From assembly GCF_002591915.1 (NCBI RefSeq), contig NZ_NIHB01000001.1, positions 28,958 to 92,957 of the forward strand: a stretch of DNA of 64,000 bases, written 5' to 3'. Source of the DNA: Marinicella litoralis (GTDB lineage: Bacteria; Pseudomonadota; Gammaproteobacteria; Xanthomonadales; Marinicellaceae). Shown here in pieces: positions 36,873 through 45,519 of this stretch. The translations under genes were made by a program, and so were the position numbers. The notes beneath the pieces are model-generated. The model was not told the origin of the DNA. It did not search any database and saw only the letters and a list, made by a program, of their open reading frames with translations. The stretch's first letter is position 1, and every line of letters starts with the position of its first letter.

Positions 36873-37064
36873 TTATTTTTTGTGCCCACCCCATTTGTCG
36901 ACATTTTTACGGCGATCATCAATCTTCCTTCGATCATCCTTGTCAGGTTCCCAACGCACGTCGTCACGGCGGTCATTCTCAGAATTCCTGCGTTGTTTTT
37001 TCCTTTTTTCAGAACGACTTTTATCAGGCTCTTTCTTTTTGTTTTTTTTAAAAAAACCAAACAT
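36873..37064 (-). CDS. small Arg/Lys/Asp-rich protein (63 aa) with DRR repeats
   Basis: 63 residues beginning MFGFFKKNKKKEPDKSR, with NDRRDD, KDDRRK and DDRRK motifs and no hydrophobic core: predicted disordered. GAGG lies 9 bases before the ATG. The antisense frames are also open here, but only this frame has a ribosome binding site and a same-strand relative (36559-36711). The short MFGFF start could insert at the membrane face. Function unknown. Confidence 0.55.
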   Translation of the reverse strand: MFGFFKKNKKKEPDKSRSEKRKKQRRNSENDRRDDVRWEPDKDDRRKIDDRRKNVDKWGGHKK

Positions 37065-37270
37065 GCTTAACTACCTCATCTCTTCACTGTTTTAATTATC
37101 TGCCAAAACAGATTATACACAAATAAAATAGCATAAAATTCCTTAACTGTCTTCATTGAATGATGAAGTTTTTATATGACCAGCCTTGCCGAGACCAAAG
37201 ATTAACTGAGATAAGTGTAACCATGGTGTCTTTTATTTATTAAAATAACAGCTTTTTTTAAGGATGATTT

Positions 37271-38170
37271 ATGTGGTTTAAAAATGCTCGATTATTTCAA
37301 CTCAATGAAAACTTTACTATGGATGCAGAAGCATTTTCTGACGCCCTTAAAAATGATGCATTAAAATCTTGCGCTCCCATGGAAGCCGTTTCAAAAGGCT
37401 GGGTTTCGCCTTTTGGTGAAGGCAGTGAGTTGTTCGTATTGAAGAGTGGCGATGCCATGTTGTTTACCTTAGGTATGGAAGAAAAAGTGCTGCCCGCTGC
37501 AGTGGTCAATCACCAACTGAACCAACAACTGAATTCAATCAAATCAGAAACTGGACAAAAACCAGGCCGCAAACAACAAACTGACATGAAACAACAGCTG
37601 ATGCTGGAAATGTTGCCCCAAGCCTTTGTCAAACCGAAATCCGTCAGTGCTTACATCGACTTAAAATTGAATTTATTGGTGGTGGATTGCGCCAGCCAAA
37701 ATGCAGCTGAGGACCTGGTTTCACAACTGCGTCAAACCCTGGGCTCTTTCAAAGCCTCGGCCTTTGGTCCATCGTCTTCGATGGCACAAGTTTTGACCCA
37801 ATGGGTGTTACATGCCGAAGGGGCTGCAGGATTTCAAATCGACAATGAAATCGTATTAGAAACCTTGGATGACAACAAAGGCGTGGTTCGCGGGCGCAAC
37901 ATCGAACACCTGGATGATCAAATGAAACAACACATTGACAACGGCTATTTGGTGACTCAACTGGGTCTTGAATACCAACAACGTGTTGAGCTGGTTTTGG
38001 CTCATGACATGGGCATCAAAAAAATCAAGTTCACAGACATTGTTCTTGACCAATTGGATGAAGCAACCATTGAATCTGAATGGCAAATGCTGGACAGTCG
38101 ATTCACCTTATTCAGTTTAGAATTAAGGGCCATGTTAAAAAGCCTGTTTGAAGTTTTCGGCAGCCCATAA
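37271..38170 (+). CDS. rdgC: recombination-associated protein RdgC
   Basis: A 299-residue ring-forming DNA-binding protein that limits RecA filament formation. The start MWFKNARLFQL, GWVSPFGEGSELF, LLEMLPQAFVKPK and FGPSSSMAQVLTQWV blocks match RdgC over its full length (E. coli 303 residues). An AAGGATGATTT Shine-Dalgarno fits the ATG. Its stop overlaps the start of the HD hydrolase gene by one base, indicating coupling. Confidence 0.95.
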   Translation: MWFKNARLFQLNENFTMDAEAFSDALKNDALKSCAPMEAVSKGWVSPFGEGSELFVLKSGDAMLFTLGMEEKVLPAAVVNHQLNQQLNSIKSETGQKPGRKQQTDMKQQLMLEMLPQAFVKPKSVSAYIDLKLNLLVVDCASQNAAEDLVSQLRQTLGSFKASAFGPSSSMAQVLTQWVLHAEGAAGFQIDNEIVLETLDDNKGVVRGRNIEHLDDQMKQHIDNGYLVTQLGLEYQQRVELVLAHDMGIKKIKFTDIVLDQLDEATIESEWQMLDSRFTLFSLELRAMLKSLFEVFGSP

Positions 38171-38817
38171 TGAACAGCCAATCCATTGATGTCGATTTTT
38201 GGCAAACAAAATTCGAAAGCCACATCAGTCAACTAGAAGCCGTTGACCCTGGTCACGACATCAATCACATCAAAAGGGTGGTTAAATCGGCACTGCAATT
38301 TGCCGATGAAGAAGGTGCTGACGTGGCGGTGGTATTGCCGTCGGCTTGGTTACATGACTGTGTGCAAGTGGCCAAAGACTCGCCGCTGCGATCTCAGGCG
38401 TCTCAATTGGCGGCCAAACAAGCCACCCAACTGCTGTCCTCCTGGGGTTATCCTGAACAGTACATGACAGACATAGCACACGCCATTGCCGCCCACAGTT
38501 TTTCAGCCAATATCAAATGCGAAACTTTGGCTGCCAAGGTGGTTCAAGATGCTGATCGAATGGATGCTTTGGGCGCCATTGGAATCGCCAGAACCTTTTT
38601 AGTCGGTGCCACATTTGGCAATCCCTTAACATTTCATGAAGACCCTTTTTGTTATCATAGAAAACCGGATGATCAAGCCGCCATTGTTGATCATTTTTAC
38701 ACCAAATTGTTGAAACTCAAAGACAGCTTTCAGACCGATGCTGCCAAAAAAGAAGCCCAACGACGACATGATTTTATGCAAGTGTTTTTAAAACAACTGG
38801 AATCTGAACTGATATAA
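38170..38817 (+). CDS. HD-domain phosphohydrolase, YedJ-like
   Basis: A 215-residue metal-dependent phosphohydrolase. The HD ligands are seen as H24 (GHDINHIKRV), HD in SAWLHDCVQV, His in AHAIAAHSFS and Asp in VVQDADRMDALGAIGIAR; this set and the DPFCYHRKPDD segment fit the YedJ/PF01966 group. Substrate is probably a nucleotide or sugar phosphate (family knowledge, not specific). Coupled to rdgC (one base shared) and followed by slt after 4 bases. Confidence 0.85.
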   Translation: MNSQSIDVDFWQTKFESHISQLEAVDPGHDINHIKRVVKSALQFADEEGADVAVVLPSAWLHDCVQVAKDSPLRSQASQLAAKQATQLLSSWGYPEQYMTDIAHAIAAHSFSANIKCETLAAKVVQDADRMDALGAIGIARTFLVGATFGNPLTFHEDPFCYHRKPDDQAAIVDHFYTKLLKLKDSFQTDAAKKEAQRRHDFMQVFLKQLESELI

Positions 38818-38821
38818 ATTG

Positions 38822-40822
38822 ATGAACATCACCCACAAAAAAAATACCGGACGGACACTGATTTCTATGCGGTGTCTTGCGGTGTTGTGTTTAATAACCC
38901 AATCCTTGGTCTCAATGGCCAGCGTTCAGCAACAAAGACAGCTGTTCGGAAAACTTTACAGCCTAGCACTGGCTGGTCAAGAACAACAAGTCCAACAACA
39001 ACGCCAGCCATTGAACGGCTACCCCATTGAACATTACTTGGACTATGCTTTGATTCAAAGCAAAATGCAGACGCTGCCTGAATCAGCCATTGCGGATTTT
39101 AAAACCAAACACCCCAACAGCCCACTTAATAAAAGATTGAAAAGTGCCTATTTAACTGCCTTGGGTAACCAGGCACAATGGCAAAAATACCTACAACACC
39201 ACCAAGGCTTTGACCAAGGTAAAAAACAATGCTGGTATTTACAGGCTCGGATTAAAACCGGTCAAACCCAAGGCATTGAGCCTTTGATCCAAGCCATGTG
39301 GTTAAGTGGTTTATCGGCACCTGATGCTTGTAACCCTGCTTTCAAATGGTGGCAAGACCAAGGTCACATCAGTGAAAATTTATACCTTCAGCGCATTAAA
39401 CTGGCCTATGAAAGCCGCAACAGTTCGTTGATTGAACATTTAAAAAAGAAGTTAAAACAAAAACCGTTGTGGGTAGATCAAGCTTTGTCATTGATCAAAG
39501 ACCCAGCGGCAAGCTTACAACAATCGACCCAATGGCCCCCCACAACAGAAACCCAATGGTTGGTTTTTAAAACCAGCCTGTGGTTGGCCAAAAAAAAGCC
39601 CGCCACCTTACATGGGTTTTGGCCCCAAGTTAAAGCCGCTCATGCTTTGACCATGGCCCAGGTCAACCAAATTGAAAGACAGATGGCCCTGTTCGCAGCG
39701 ACCGATTACGAACATTTTTCAATTGATGCGATGAAACAACTGCCCGCCGACATGAAAGACGATCAAATCAAAGCATGGATTGTTCGTTATCACCTTTTCA
39801 ATCAGCAATGGCCAGATGTACTACACGCCTTGAAACAGATGTCGAAAAGACAACTTGACCAGGCCAGGTGGCAGTATTGGCTCGCAAGGGCTGAAGCCAA
39901 ACTTGGCAACAAAGCAGTGGCCAAAAGCATCTTTAAGAAATTAAGCAGCCAAACCAATTACTATGGTTTCTTGGCAGCAGATCACATGAGATTGCCTTAC
40001 CAGCTTTGTCATCAACCACCAGCACCAGCAACTGCTAACTTCACACCCCCGGCGGGCATCAACCGTGCCATCGAATTACACCATATTGGCTTTCTCAGTA
40101 TGGCGCGCAGTGAATGGAACCTCGGTTATCGCGGCTTAAGCAAAACTGATAAACAGGCTTTGGCCAAACGGGTTCAACAAGAGGGCTGGTATGCCAAGTC
40201 CATCGCCATTATGGCCGATTTAGGACAATGGGAAAATTACCAGTTGCGCTACCCCATTGCGCATCAAAAAATCATCCAACAACACGCCAACGGTAACAAA
40301 CCGATGCCGCAGTGGGTGATGGCCATCATTAAACAAGAAAGCGCCTGGACCAAAGATGCCGTATCGCATGCCAATGCCCATGGTTTGATGCAATTGTTAC
40401 CCACCACCGCAAAACAACTGGGACAACAACTGGGCATCAACATCACACAAAACAATGAATTACACCAAGCGCCTCTGAACATCTTGTTAGGGGTTCAGTA
40501 CCAGAAAAATTTGTACCAACAGTTTGACCATCCCTTGTTGGTGGCCGCTGCCTACAATGCCGGCGAACGCAAATCAATCGATTGGAGTCAGGATTTTCCT
40601 GCCTCGCCGGATGTCTGGCTTGAAACCATCCCCTACAGAGAAACCCGTGATTACATCACCAAAATTTTATCCAATGTAACCATTTATGACTGGTTGATTA
40701 ACAAGCAACCAAAAAGAATCAGTCATTGGATGCCAACCATACCGATCAACCAAGCCGCCAGCCAACCATGGCCAAACGCCACCATCAGCCAACAACTCGC
40801 GACCATCCAATGTTCGCCGTAG
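38822..40822 (+). CDS. slt: soluble lytic murein transglycosylase
   Basis: A 666-residue periplasmic enzyme that cleaves peptidoglycan glycan strands to 1,6-anhydromuropeptides. An N-terminal signal sequence (RCLAVLCLITQSLVSMA), a long alpha-superhelical U-domain (about 50-460) and a C-terminal lysozyme-like domain with the catalytic Glu in KQESAW (around 500), GLMQLLPTTAKQLG and YNAGE. ATG 38822 follows TTG 38819. The last 13 bases overlap cca, an unusual tight join. Part of the rdgC-HD-slt-cca run. Confidence 0.93.
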   Translation: MNITHKKNTGRTLISMRCLAVLCLITQSLVSMASVQQQRQLFGKLYSLALAGQEQQVQQQRQPLNGYPIEHYLDYALIQSKMQTLPESAIADFKTKHPNSPLNKRLKSAYLTALGNQAQWQKYLQHHQGFDQGKKQCWYLQARIKTGQTQGIEPLIQAMWLSGLSAPDACNPAFKWWQDQGHISENLYLQRIKLAYESRNSSLIEHLKKKLKQKPLWVDQALSLIKDPAASLQQSTQWPPTTETQWLVFKTSLWLAKKKPATLHGFWPQVKAAHALTMAQVNQIERQMALFAATDYEHFSIDAMKQLPADMKDDQIKAWIVRYHLFNQQWPDVLHALKQMSKRQLDQARWQYWLARAEAKLGNKAVAKSIFKKLSSQTNYYGFLAADHMRLPYQLCHQPPAPATANFTPPAGINRAIELHHIGFLSMARSEWNLGYRGLSKTDKQALAKRVQQEGWYAKSIAIMADLGQWENYQLRYPIAHQKIIQQHANGNKPMPQWVMAIIKQESAWTKDAVSHANAHGLMQLLPTTAKQLGQQLGINITQNNELHQAPLNILLGVQYQKNLYQQFDHPLLVAAAYNAGERKSIDWSQDFPASPDVWLETIPYRETRDYITKILSNVTIYDWLINKQPKRISHWMPTIPINQAASQPWPNATISQQLATIQCSP

Positions 40823-42057
40823 ATTTACCCAACACCGAGACTTATTTGGTCGGCGGGGCTGTCCGTGACAAGCTCTTGAACTTGCCCACCAAAGACAAAG
40901 ATTATGTGGTTGTTGGCGCCACGCCAGAACAAATGTTGGAGTTAGGTTTTGTGCCAGTGGGTAAGGACTTTCCGGTTTTCTTGCACCCCGAAACCAAGGA
41001 TGAATATGCCCTGGCCCGAACCGAAAGGAAAACCGCCAAGGGCTACCACGGCTTTGAATTCAACACTTCCACCGAGGTCACCCTTGAACAAGACTTGATG
41101 CGTCGCGACTTGACCATCAACGCCATGGCTATCGATGAACACGGCCAATTAATCGACCCATTTGGTGGCCAACAAGACATCAACCAAGGTGTGTTGCGAC
41201 ATTTATCGCCTGCATTTGCGGAAGACCCCGTGCGGGTGCTGCGGGTGGCACGATTCATGAGTCGACTCAGCCATTTGTCATTCACAGTCCACCCTGAAAC
41301 CATGATCTTGATGCAACAGTTGGTTAATCAAGGAGAAATTGAAGCTTTGGTTCCAGAACGTGTTTGGCAAGAAATAAAAAACTCACTGAACCAAGTTACG
41401 CCTTCTGCCTTCTTTATGACCTTGCGTGAATGTGGGGCTTTAAAGGTATTGTTACCAGAAATTGACTGCTTGTTTGGCATTCCACAAACCAAACAATGGC
41501 ACCCAGAAGTGGATACAGGGATTCATGCCATGTTGGCGATAGACCAAGCCAAAAACACAGAAAATGATGTGGCTTTTGCGGTGATGGTTCACGACCTGGG
41601 TAAAGGCATCACACCACCACACATCCTGCCCAGCCACCGTGGCCATGAGTCGGCCGGAATACCCCTGGTCAAAGCCGTTTGTAAGCGGCTCAAAGTACCC
41701 AGTCATTACAAAAAACTGGCGCTGTTGGTGTGTCAATGGCACCTCCACGCACACACCATTATGGAGCTGCGGCCAGAAACGGTTGAAAAACTGTTTTCAA
41801 GACTGGACGGCTACCGAAACCCCAAGCTGGTAGAAAAATTCATCCAAGCTTGTCAGGCTGACGCCACCGGACGATGGGGCGAAGCATTCAAGACCTATCC
41901 ACAGGCAGACTACATCAGATCACTGTTCAAAGCGGCTCGTCATGTTGATAAGCAGCCGTTGTTTGAACGCGGTTATCAAGGCACCGAACTGGGCGAGCAA
42001 ATTAGACAATTGCGAGTGTCTGCCATACAATCTATGAAACAAAAAATAAAACAATAA
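40810..42057 (+). CDS. cca: multifunctional CCA-adding tRNA nucleotidyltransferase
   Basis: A 415-residue enzyme adding or repairing the 3' CCA of tRNAs. Starts MFAVDLPNTETYLVGGAVRD with the nucleotidyl-transferase motif GGAVRDKLL (15-23), the catalytic DKDYVVVG and RRDLTINAMA; then RVLRVARFMSRL and an HD domain (VMVHDLGKG) that gives phosphohydrolase activity in gammaproteobacterial CCA enzymes. An upstream in-frame ATG at 40726 lies inside slt and is rejected because the family starts at MFAV-like sequence. Length matches E. coli Cca (412). Confidence 0.95.
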   Translation: MFAVDLPNTETYLVGGAVRDKLLNLPTKDKDYVVVGATPEQMLELGFVPVGKDFPVFLHPETKDEYALARTERKTAKGYHGFEFNTSTEVTLEQDLMRRDLTINAMAIDEHGQLIDPFGGQQDINQGVLRHLSPAFAEDPVRVLRVARFMSRLSHLSFTVHPETMILMQQLVNQGEIEALVPERVWQEIKNSLNQVTPSAFFMTLRECGALKVLLPEIDCLFGIPQTKQWHPEVDTGIHAMLAIDQAKNTENDVAFAVMVHDLGKGITPPHILPSHRGHESAGIPLVKAVCKRLKVPSHYKKLALLVCQWHLHAHTIMELRPETVEKLFSRLDGYRNPKLVEKFIQACQADATGRWGEAFKTYPQADYIRSLFKAARHVDKQPLFERGYQGTELGEQIRQLRVSAIQSMKQKIKQ

Positions 42058-42061
42058 AACC

Positions 42062-44584
42062 ATGAAAAAATCCATAACCTTGATTTGCCTGTTACTGAGC
42101 AGTTTTTCTTTATTGGCCAAACCGATTGAATACTTTCTGCCCAAAGGTGAAATGTTTGATGCCAGCATCCCATCTCCTGAAGCGGTGCTAGGGCAACCAT
42201 TGGGCAAACAACACTTAAGACACGATCAAATCATCAGCTATTTAAGTATCTTGGCATCTTCAAGACCAGAAGCCAAAATGATTGATTATGGCAAAACCAA
42301 TGAAGGTCGCAGGCTGGTGTTATTGGCCATCAGTTCAGCAGACAACATCCAAAACCTTGAACAGCTCAAAAGCGATCCTGATACCTTAAAAATATGGAAT
42401 GGCTTCAGTGTTCATGGCAACGAATCCAGTGGTGCCAATGCATCGGTATTGTATGCTTGGTATTTATTGGCCACCAACAACCCAGCAATCAGACAAGCTT
42501 TAAAAGAGACCGTGGTATTGATTGATCCAAGCATCAACCCAGACGGGCTGGCTCGATTCACTACCTATGTAAACAACAACCGTTCCTTGACCACGGTCAC
42601 CGATGACAACGACATTTCCCACGTCGAACAATGGCCCAGTGGTCGAACCAACCATTATTGGTTTGATTTAAATCGAGATTGGCTGTTATTGACCCAAACC
42701 GAATCGAAAGCCAGGTTAAGCCAGTTCCATGCTTGGCAACCTCACATTGTGACAGACCACCATGAAATGGGCGCTTCTTCTACGTTCTTTTTTCAACCGG
42801 GTGTACCCAGCAGAAAAAACCCTTTGATCAGCAACAAGAACTTGGAACTGACCAATGAACTGGCAAAATATCACGCCAAAGCCTTGGACCAAGTCGGACA
42901 ATACTATTACAGCAAAGAAAGTTTTGATGATTTTTATCCTGGAAAAGGATCCACCTATCCTGACTTACAAGGCAGCATCGGTATCTTGTTCGAACAGTCA
43001 CGAGCCAACGGCGGGGTGATGGATACGCGCAACGGACAACGCAGCTTAACCGATGGCATCAGAAATCAATTCTTGACGGCGCTGTCTACTTTTACTGGTG
43101 CCCAAGCCAACAAGAAAGCCTTGATTGATTACAAAAAAGACTTTTTTGAAAAGGCCATGCAAGCTGCCGGCAAATTAAGCACCAATGGCTTTGTCTTGGA
43201 TGTGTCAAAAAATGCTTACGACGCTGAAAAATTGAAATCGTTTCTGACCCAACACCAAATTAAATTTGCCAATGTAGCCGCAGACAAAACCATCAAAGAC
43301 CACACCTTTAAAAAGAACCAATCCTTGTACCTGACTTTAAACCAAGCACAAACCACCCTGATTCAATCCTTTTTCAATACCGACACCACATTCAATGACA
43401 ACACCTTTTATGACGTGTCTGCATGGCATTTAGGCATGGCCTGGGGATTTCCGTGGGCACCGGTAACTGGTGGCATCAGCACCAACAATGAATGGCCCAG
43501 CAGCCAACCCAAAAACAGCTACCAAAAGAATGCCATCGCTTATGTCTTTGATTGGCACAGTGGCAATGCACCAGCTGCCTTAAATTACATCAGCCAACTA
43601 CATGACAATGTACTGGTATCCGGCAAACCTTTGGCAGTTAATGAGGTCAAAGTTCCTGCCGGTAGTTTTATCTTACCGGTGGATGCTGATACCAATCAAG
43701 ACCAGCTGTTTTCTACCCTCAGTTCAGTCACTGATGCCTTTCAGGTGCAATGGTACCCGTTGACCACGGCATTGGCCGACAGTGGGGTTGATTTAGGCTC
43801 TCCCAATGTACAAAAACTCAAACAACCCAAAGTCATGATGGTCGTTGGCAATGGGGTCAATGCCTACCAAGCTGGCAGTTTATGGCATTTATTTGACACG
43901 CAAGTCTATTTACCCATCAGTAAAGTCAGGACCGCCTACTTTAACCAAGTTGATTTGAATGAATACACCCACATCATCATGCCCAGTGGCAGTTATGAGC
44001 GGTACTTGGATGAAAAAACCAGCCAAAAACTTAATAGCTGGATCAATTCAGGCGGGCATTTAATCGGCATCCAAACAGCCGCAAATTGGATTGAAAAAAA
44101 CCTCCAAAAGCCTGAAAAACAAGACCAATCAACTACCGAAAAAACACCTGCTGATAAAGCAAACAAAGACCCAAAAGAAGCGGTTGTTCGCAAAGCCTAT
44201 GGTGATTACGAAAAAGAGGCCGCTGAAAAAGTATTGGGTGGCGCCATTGTTTCGGCCGATGCTGATTTAACCCATCCATTGGCATTTGGTACCCACCTCA
44301 GCAAACAACACGTCATGATGAAAGGCAAGTCGGTACTCAAGCCGACCAACCAGCCCTATGACACCCCGCTGCAAGCCACCGAAGCAGTGAAAGCCGCTGG
44401 TTTTGTTTCTGATTATTGGGTAGAGAAATTAAAGAATGCACCCTTGGTGACAGCACAAAGACAAGGACAAGGCAGCATCATTAAATTTGGTTTCAATCCG
44501 AATTTTCGGGCTTTTTGGTATGGCACCCAACGGTGGATCATCAATGCGATCTTTTTATCGGACTTGATTCGAAACACCAAATAA
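42062..44584 (+). CDS. secreted M14 family zinc carboxypeptidase
   Basis: An 840-residue exported metallopeptidase. After a signal peptide (MKKSITLICLLLSSFSLLA) the M14 domain has zinc ligands H118 and E121 (HGNES), DPSINPDGLARF, the DLNRDW loop and DHHEMG (about 234) bearing the third His; GILFEQSRANGG carries a candidate catalytic Glu. The C-terminal half (about 570-730) resembles a class I glutamine-amidotransferase-like fold (MMVVGNGVNAYQAGSLWHLF, INSGGHLIGIQTAANW). The second domain lacks a clear Cys nucleophile. Follows cca by 4 bases. Confidence 0.85.
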   Translation: MKKSITLICLLLSSFSLLAKPIEYFLPKGEMFDASIPSPEAVLGQPLGKQHLRHDQIISYLSILASSRPEAKMIDYGKTNEGRRLVLLAISSADNIQNLEQLKSDPDTLKIWNGFSVHGNESSGANASVLYAWYLLATNNPAIRQALKETVVLIDPSINPDGLARFTTYVNNNRSLTTVTDDNDISHVEQWPSGRTNHYWFDLNRDWLLLTQTESKARLSQFHAWQPHIVTDHHEMGASSTFFFQPGVPSRKNPLISNKNLELTNELAKYHAKALDQVGQYYYSKESFDDFYPGKGSTYPDLQGSIGILFEQSRANGGVMDTRNGQRSLTDGIRNQFLTALSTFTGAQANKKALIDYKKDFFEKAMQAAGKLSTNGFVLDVSKNAYDAEKLKSFLTQHQIKFANVAADKTIKDHTFKKNQSLYLTLNQAQTTLIQSFFNTDTTFNDNTFYDVSAWHLGMAWGFPWAPVTGGISTNNEWPSSQPKNSYQKNAIAYVFDWHSGNAPAALNYISQLHDNVLVSGKPLAVNEVKVPAGSFILPVDADTNQDQLFSTLSSVTDAFQVQWYPLTTALADSGVDLGSPNVQKLKQPKVMMVVGNGVNAYQAGSLWHLFDTQVYLPISKVRTAYFNQVDLNEYTHIIMPSGSYERYLDEKTSQKLNSWINSGGHLIGIQTAANWIEKNLQKPEKQDQSTTEKTPADKANKDPKEAVVRKAYGDYEKEAAEKVLGGAIVSADADLTHPLAFGTHLSKQHVMMKGKSVLKPTNQPYDTPLQATEAVKAAGFVSDYWVEKLKNAPLVTAQRQGQGSIIKFGFNPNFRAFWYGTQRWIINAIFLSDLIRNTK

Positions 44585-44586
44585 TA

Positions 44587-45228
44587 ATGAAGGCCATAGC
44601 CAAACTAAAAAACGGCTTTAAAGTAAAACGCAGGTACCTGAAGAGGAAGATACACACCTTTCCTCTTTGGTACCAGGAACCTGATTATATTTTCATTCAT
44701 ATCAACAAAACGGGAGGCAGCAGCATTGAAAAAGCATTGAACCTGCCTTTTGAACACTTGACCGCGCTTGAAAAAATACAAGAGGTTGGGACAAAAAAAT
44801 GGCAAGAAAAATTCACCTTCGCCTTTGTCAGAAACCCATTTGACAAAGTGTGTTCGCATTACCGTTATCGAGTTAAAACCAATCAAACCCAATTAAAAGT
44901 CAAACCCCTCACTTTCAGTGAATGGGTTCAATTAAGTTATGGTGAACGCGACCCTGATTACTATGACAAACCCAAAATGTTCATGCCACAAACCCAGTGG
45001 CTTTGCGACAATGCAGGCCAATTGTTGGTCGATGAGGTCTACCAATTTGAGAAGCTGCATACTGATTTCGCCGAATTCTGCCAAAAACTCGAGATTTCAG
45101 ATGCCCAATTGCCACACCTCAAAGCCTCACAATCTGTTGATTACAGGGCCTATTATGACGCCAACAGCAAAGCCATTATTGAGCAACGTTTTGCCTCAGA
45201 TTTAGCACGTTTCAATTACCAATTTTAA
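44587..45228 (+). CDS. sulfotransferase family 2-like protein
   Basis: A 213-residue PAPS-dependent sulfotransferase-like protein. The 5'-phosphosulfate loop is HINKTGGSSIE at 38-48 and the 3'-phosphate motif is FAFVRNPFDKVCSHYRYR at about 78-95, as in the carbohydrate sulfotransferase (Sulfotransfer_2) group. The C-terminal WLCDNAGQLLVDEVYQFEKL is also typical. No signal peptide. It likely sulfates a surface polysaccharide or small acceptor; none of the glycan genes are nearby. Its ATG lies 2 bases past the M14 peptidase stop. Confidence 0.82.
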   Translation: MKAIAKLKNGFKVKRRYLKRKIHTFPLWYQEPDYIFIHINKTGGSSIEKALNLPFEHLTALEKIQEVGTKKWQEKFTFAFVRNPFDKVCSHYRYRVKTNQTQLKVKPLTFSEWVQLSYGERDPDYYDKPKMFMPQTQWLCDNAGQLLVDEVYQFEKLHTDFAEFCQKLEISDAQLPHLKASQSVDYRAYYDANSKAIIEQRFASDLARFNYQF

Positions 45229-45236
45229 ATTTCAGA

Positions 45237-45321
45237 CAAAAAAAATCCCAAACCAAAGCTGGATGGGATTAAGAGGTATAAACCGAATGTTTGAGAAATC
45301 GGTTATCGGGCACATTTGTTA
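45237..45321 (-). ncRNA. candidate small RNA with promoter and terminator
   Basis: On the minus strand, TTGCTT (plus 45352-45357), 18 bases, TATTGT (plus 45328-45333) could start transcription near 45321. The RNA, about 85 nt, has a hairpin AACCGA/TCGGTT (plus 45281-45286/45299-45304) and a terminator stem AATCCCA/TGGGATT (plus 45244-45250/45264-45270) followed by eight T. The ggt terminator lies upstream (45468-45500), so a separate transcript is needed to use this second terminator. No open frame fits. The promoter is only moderate. Confidence 0.5.
45238..45270 (-). terminator. rho-independent terminator of the candidate sRNA
   Basis: 7-bp stem (45244-45250/45264-45270) followed on the minus strand by eight T residues. 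On the plus strand there is no T-tract, so it does not serve the sulfotransferase gene that ends at 45228. Confidence 0.7.
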
Positions 45322-45467
45322 AGCATTACAATAACATACGCTATATTCTTAAAGCAAGCCTTAACCTGAAAAATTTAAAATTAATTTTAACTATATTCCA
45401 TAAATATTTGATTTATATACCTTTTAATGTTTTGTGAAATTTTGTCTAAATACCACTGTTTTTAACC

Positions 45468-45500
45468 AAAAAACCACCGAACAAAGGAATGACGGTGGTT
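45468..45500 (-). terminator. rho-independent terminator of ggt
   Basis: AACCACCG/CGGTGGTT stem (45472-45479/45493-45500) followed on the minus strand by TTTT, about 20 bases past the ggt stop. Confidence 0.8.
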
Positions 45501-45519
45501 GTCTCAAGTGTTGAACCAT

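Noticed and set aside
36866-37095. Three plus-strand frames opposite the 63-aa gene
   Set aside because: Low-complexity antisense frames without ribosome binding sites.
40726-40809. Longer cca start upstream of MFAV
   Set aside because: The extension lies inside slt, is out of line with family N-termini, and MFAV begins exactly where the conserved domain starts.
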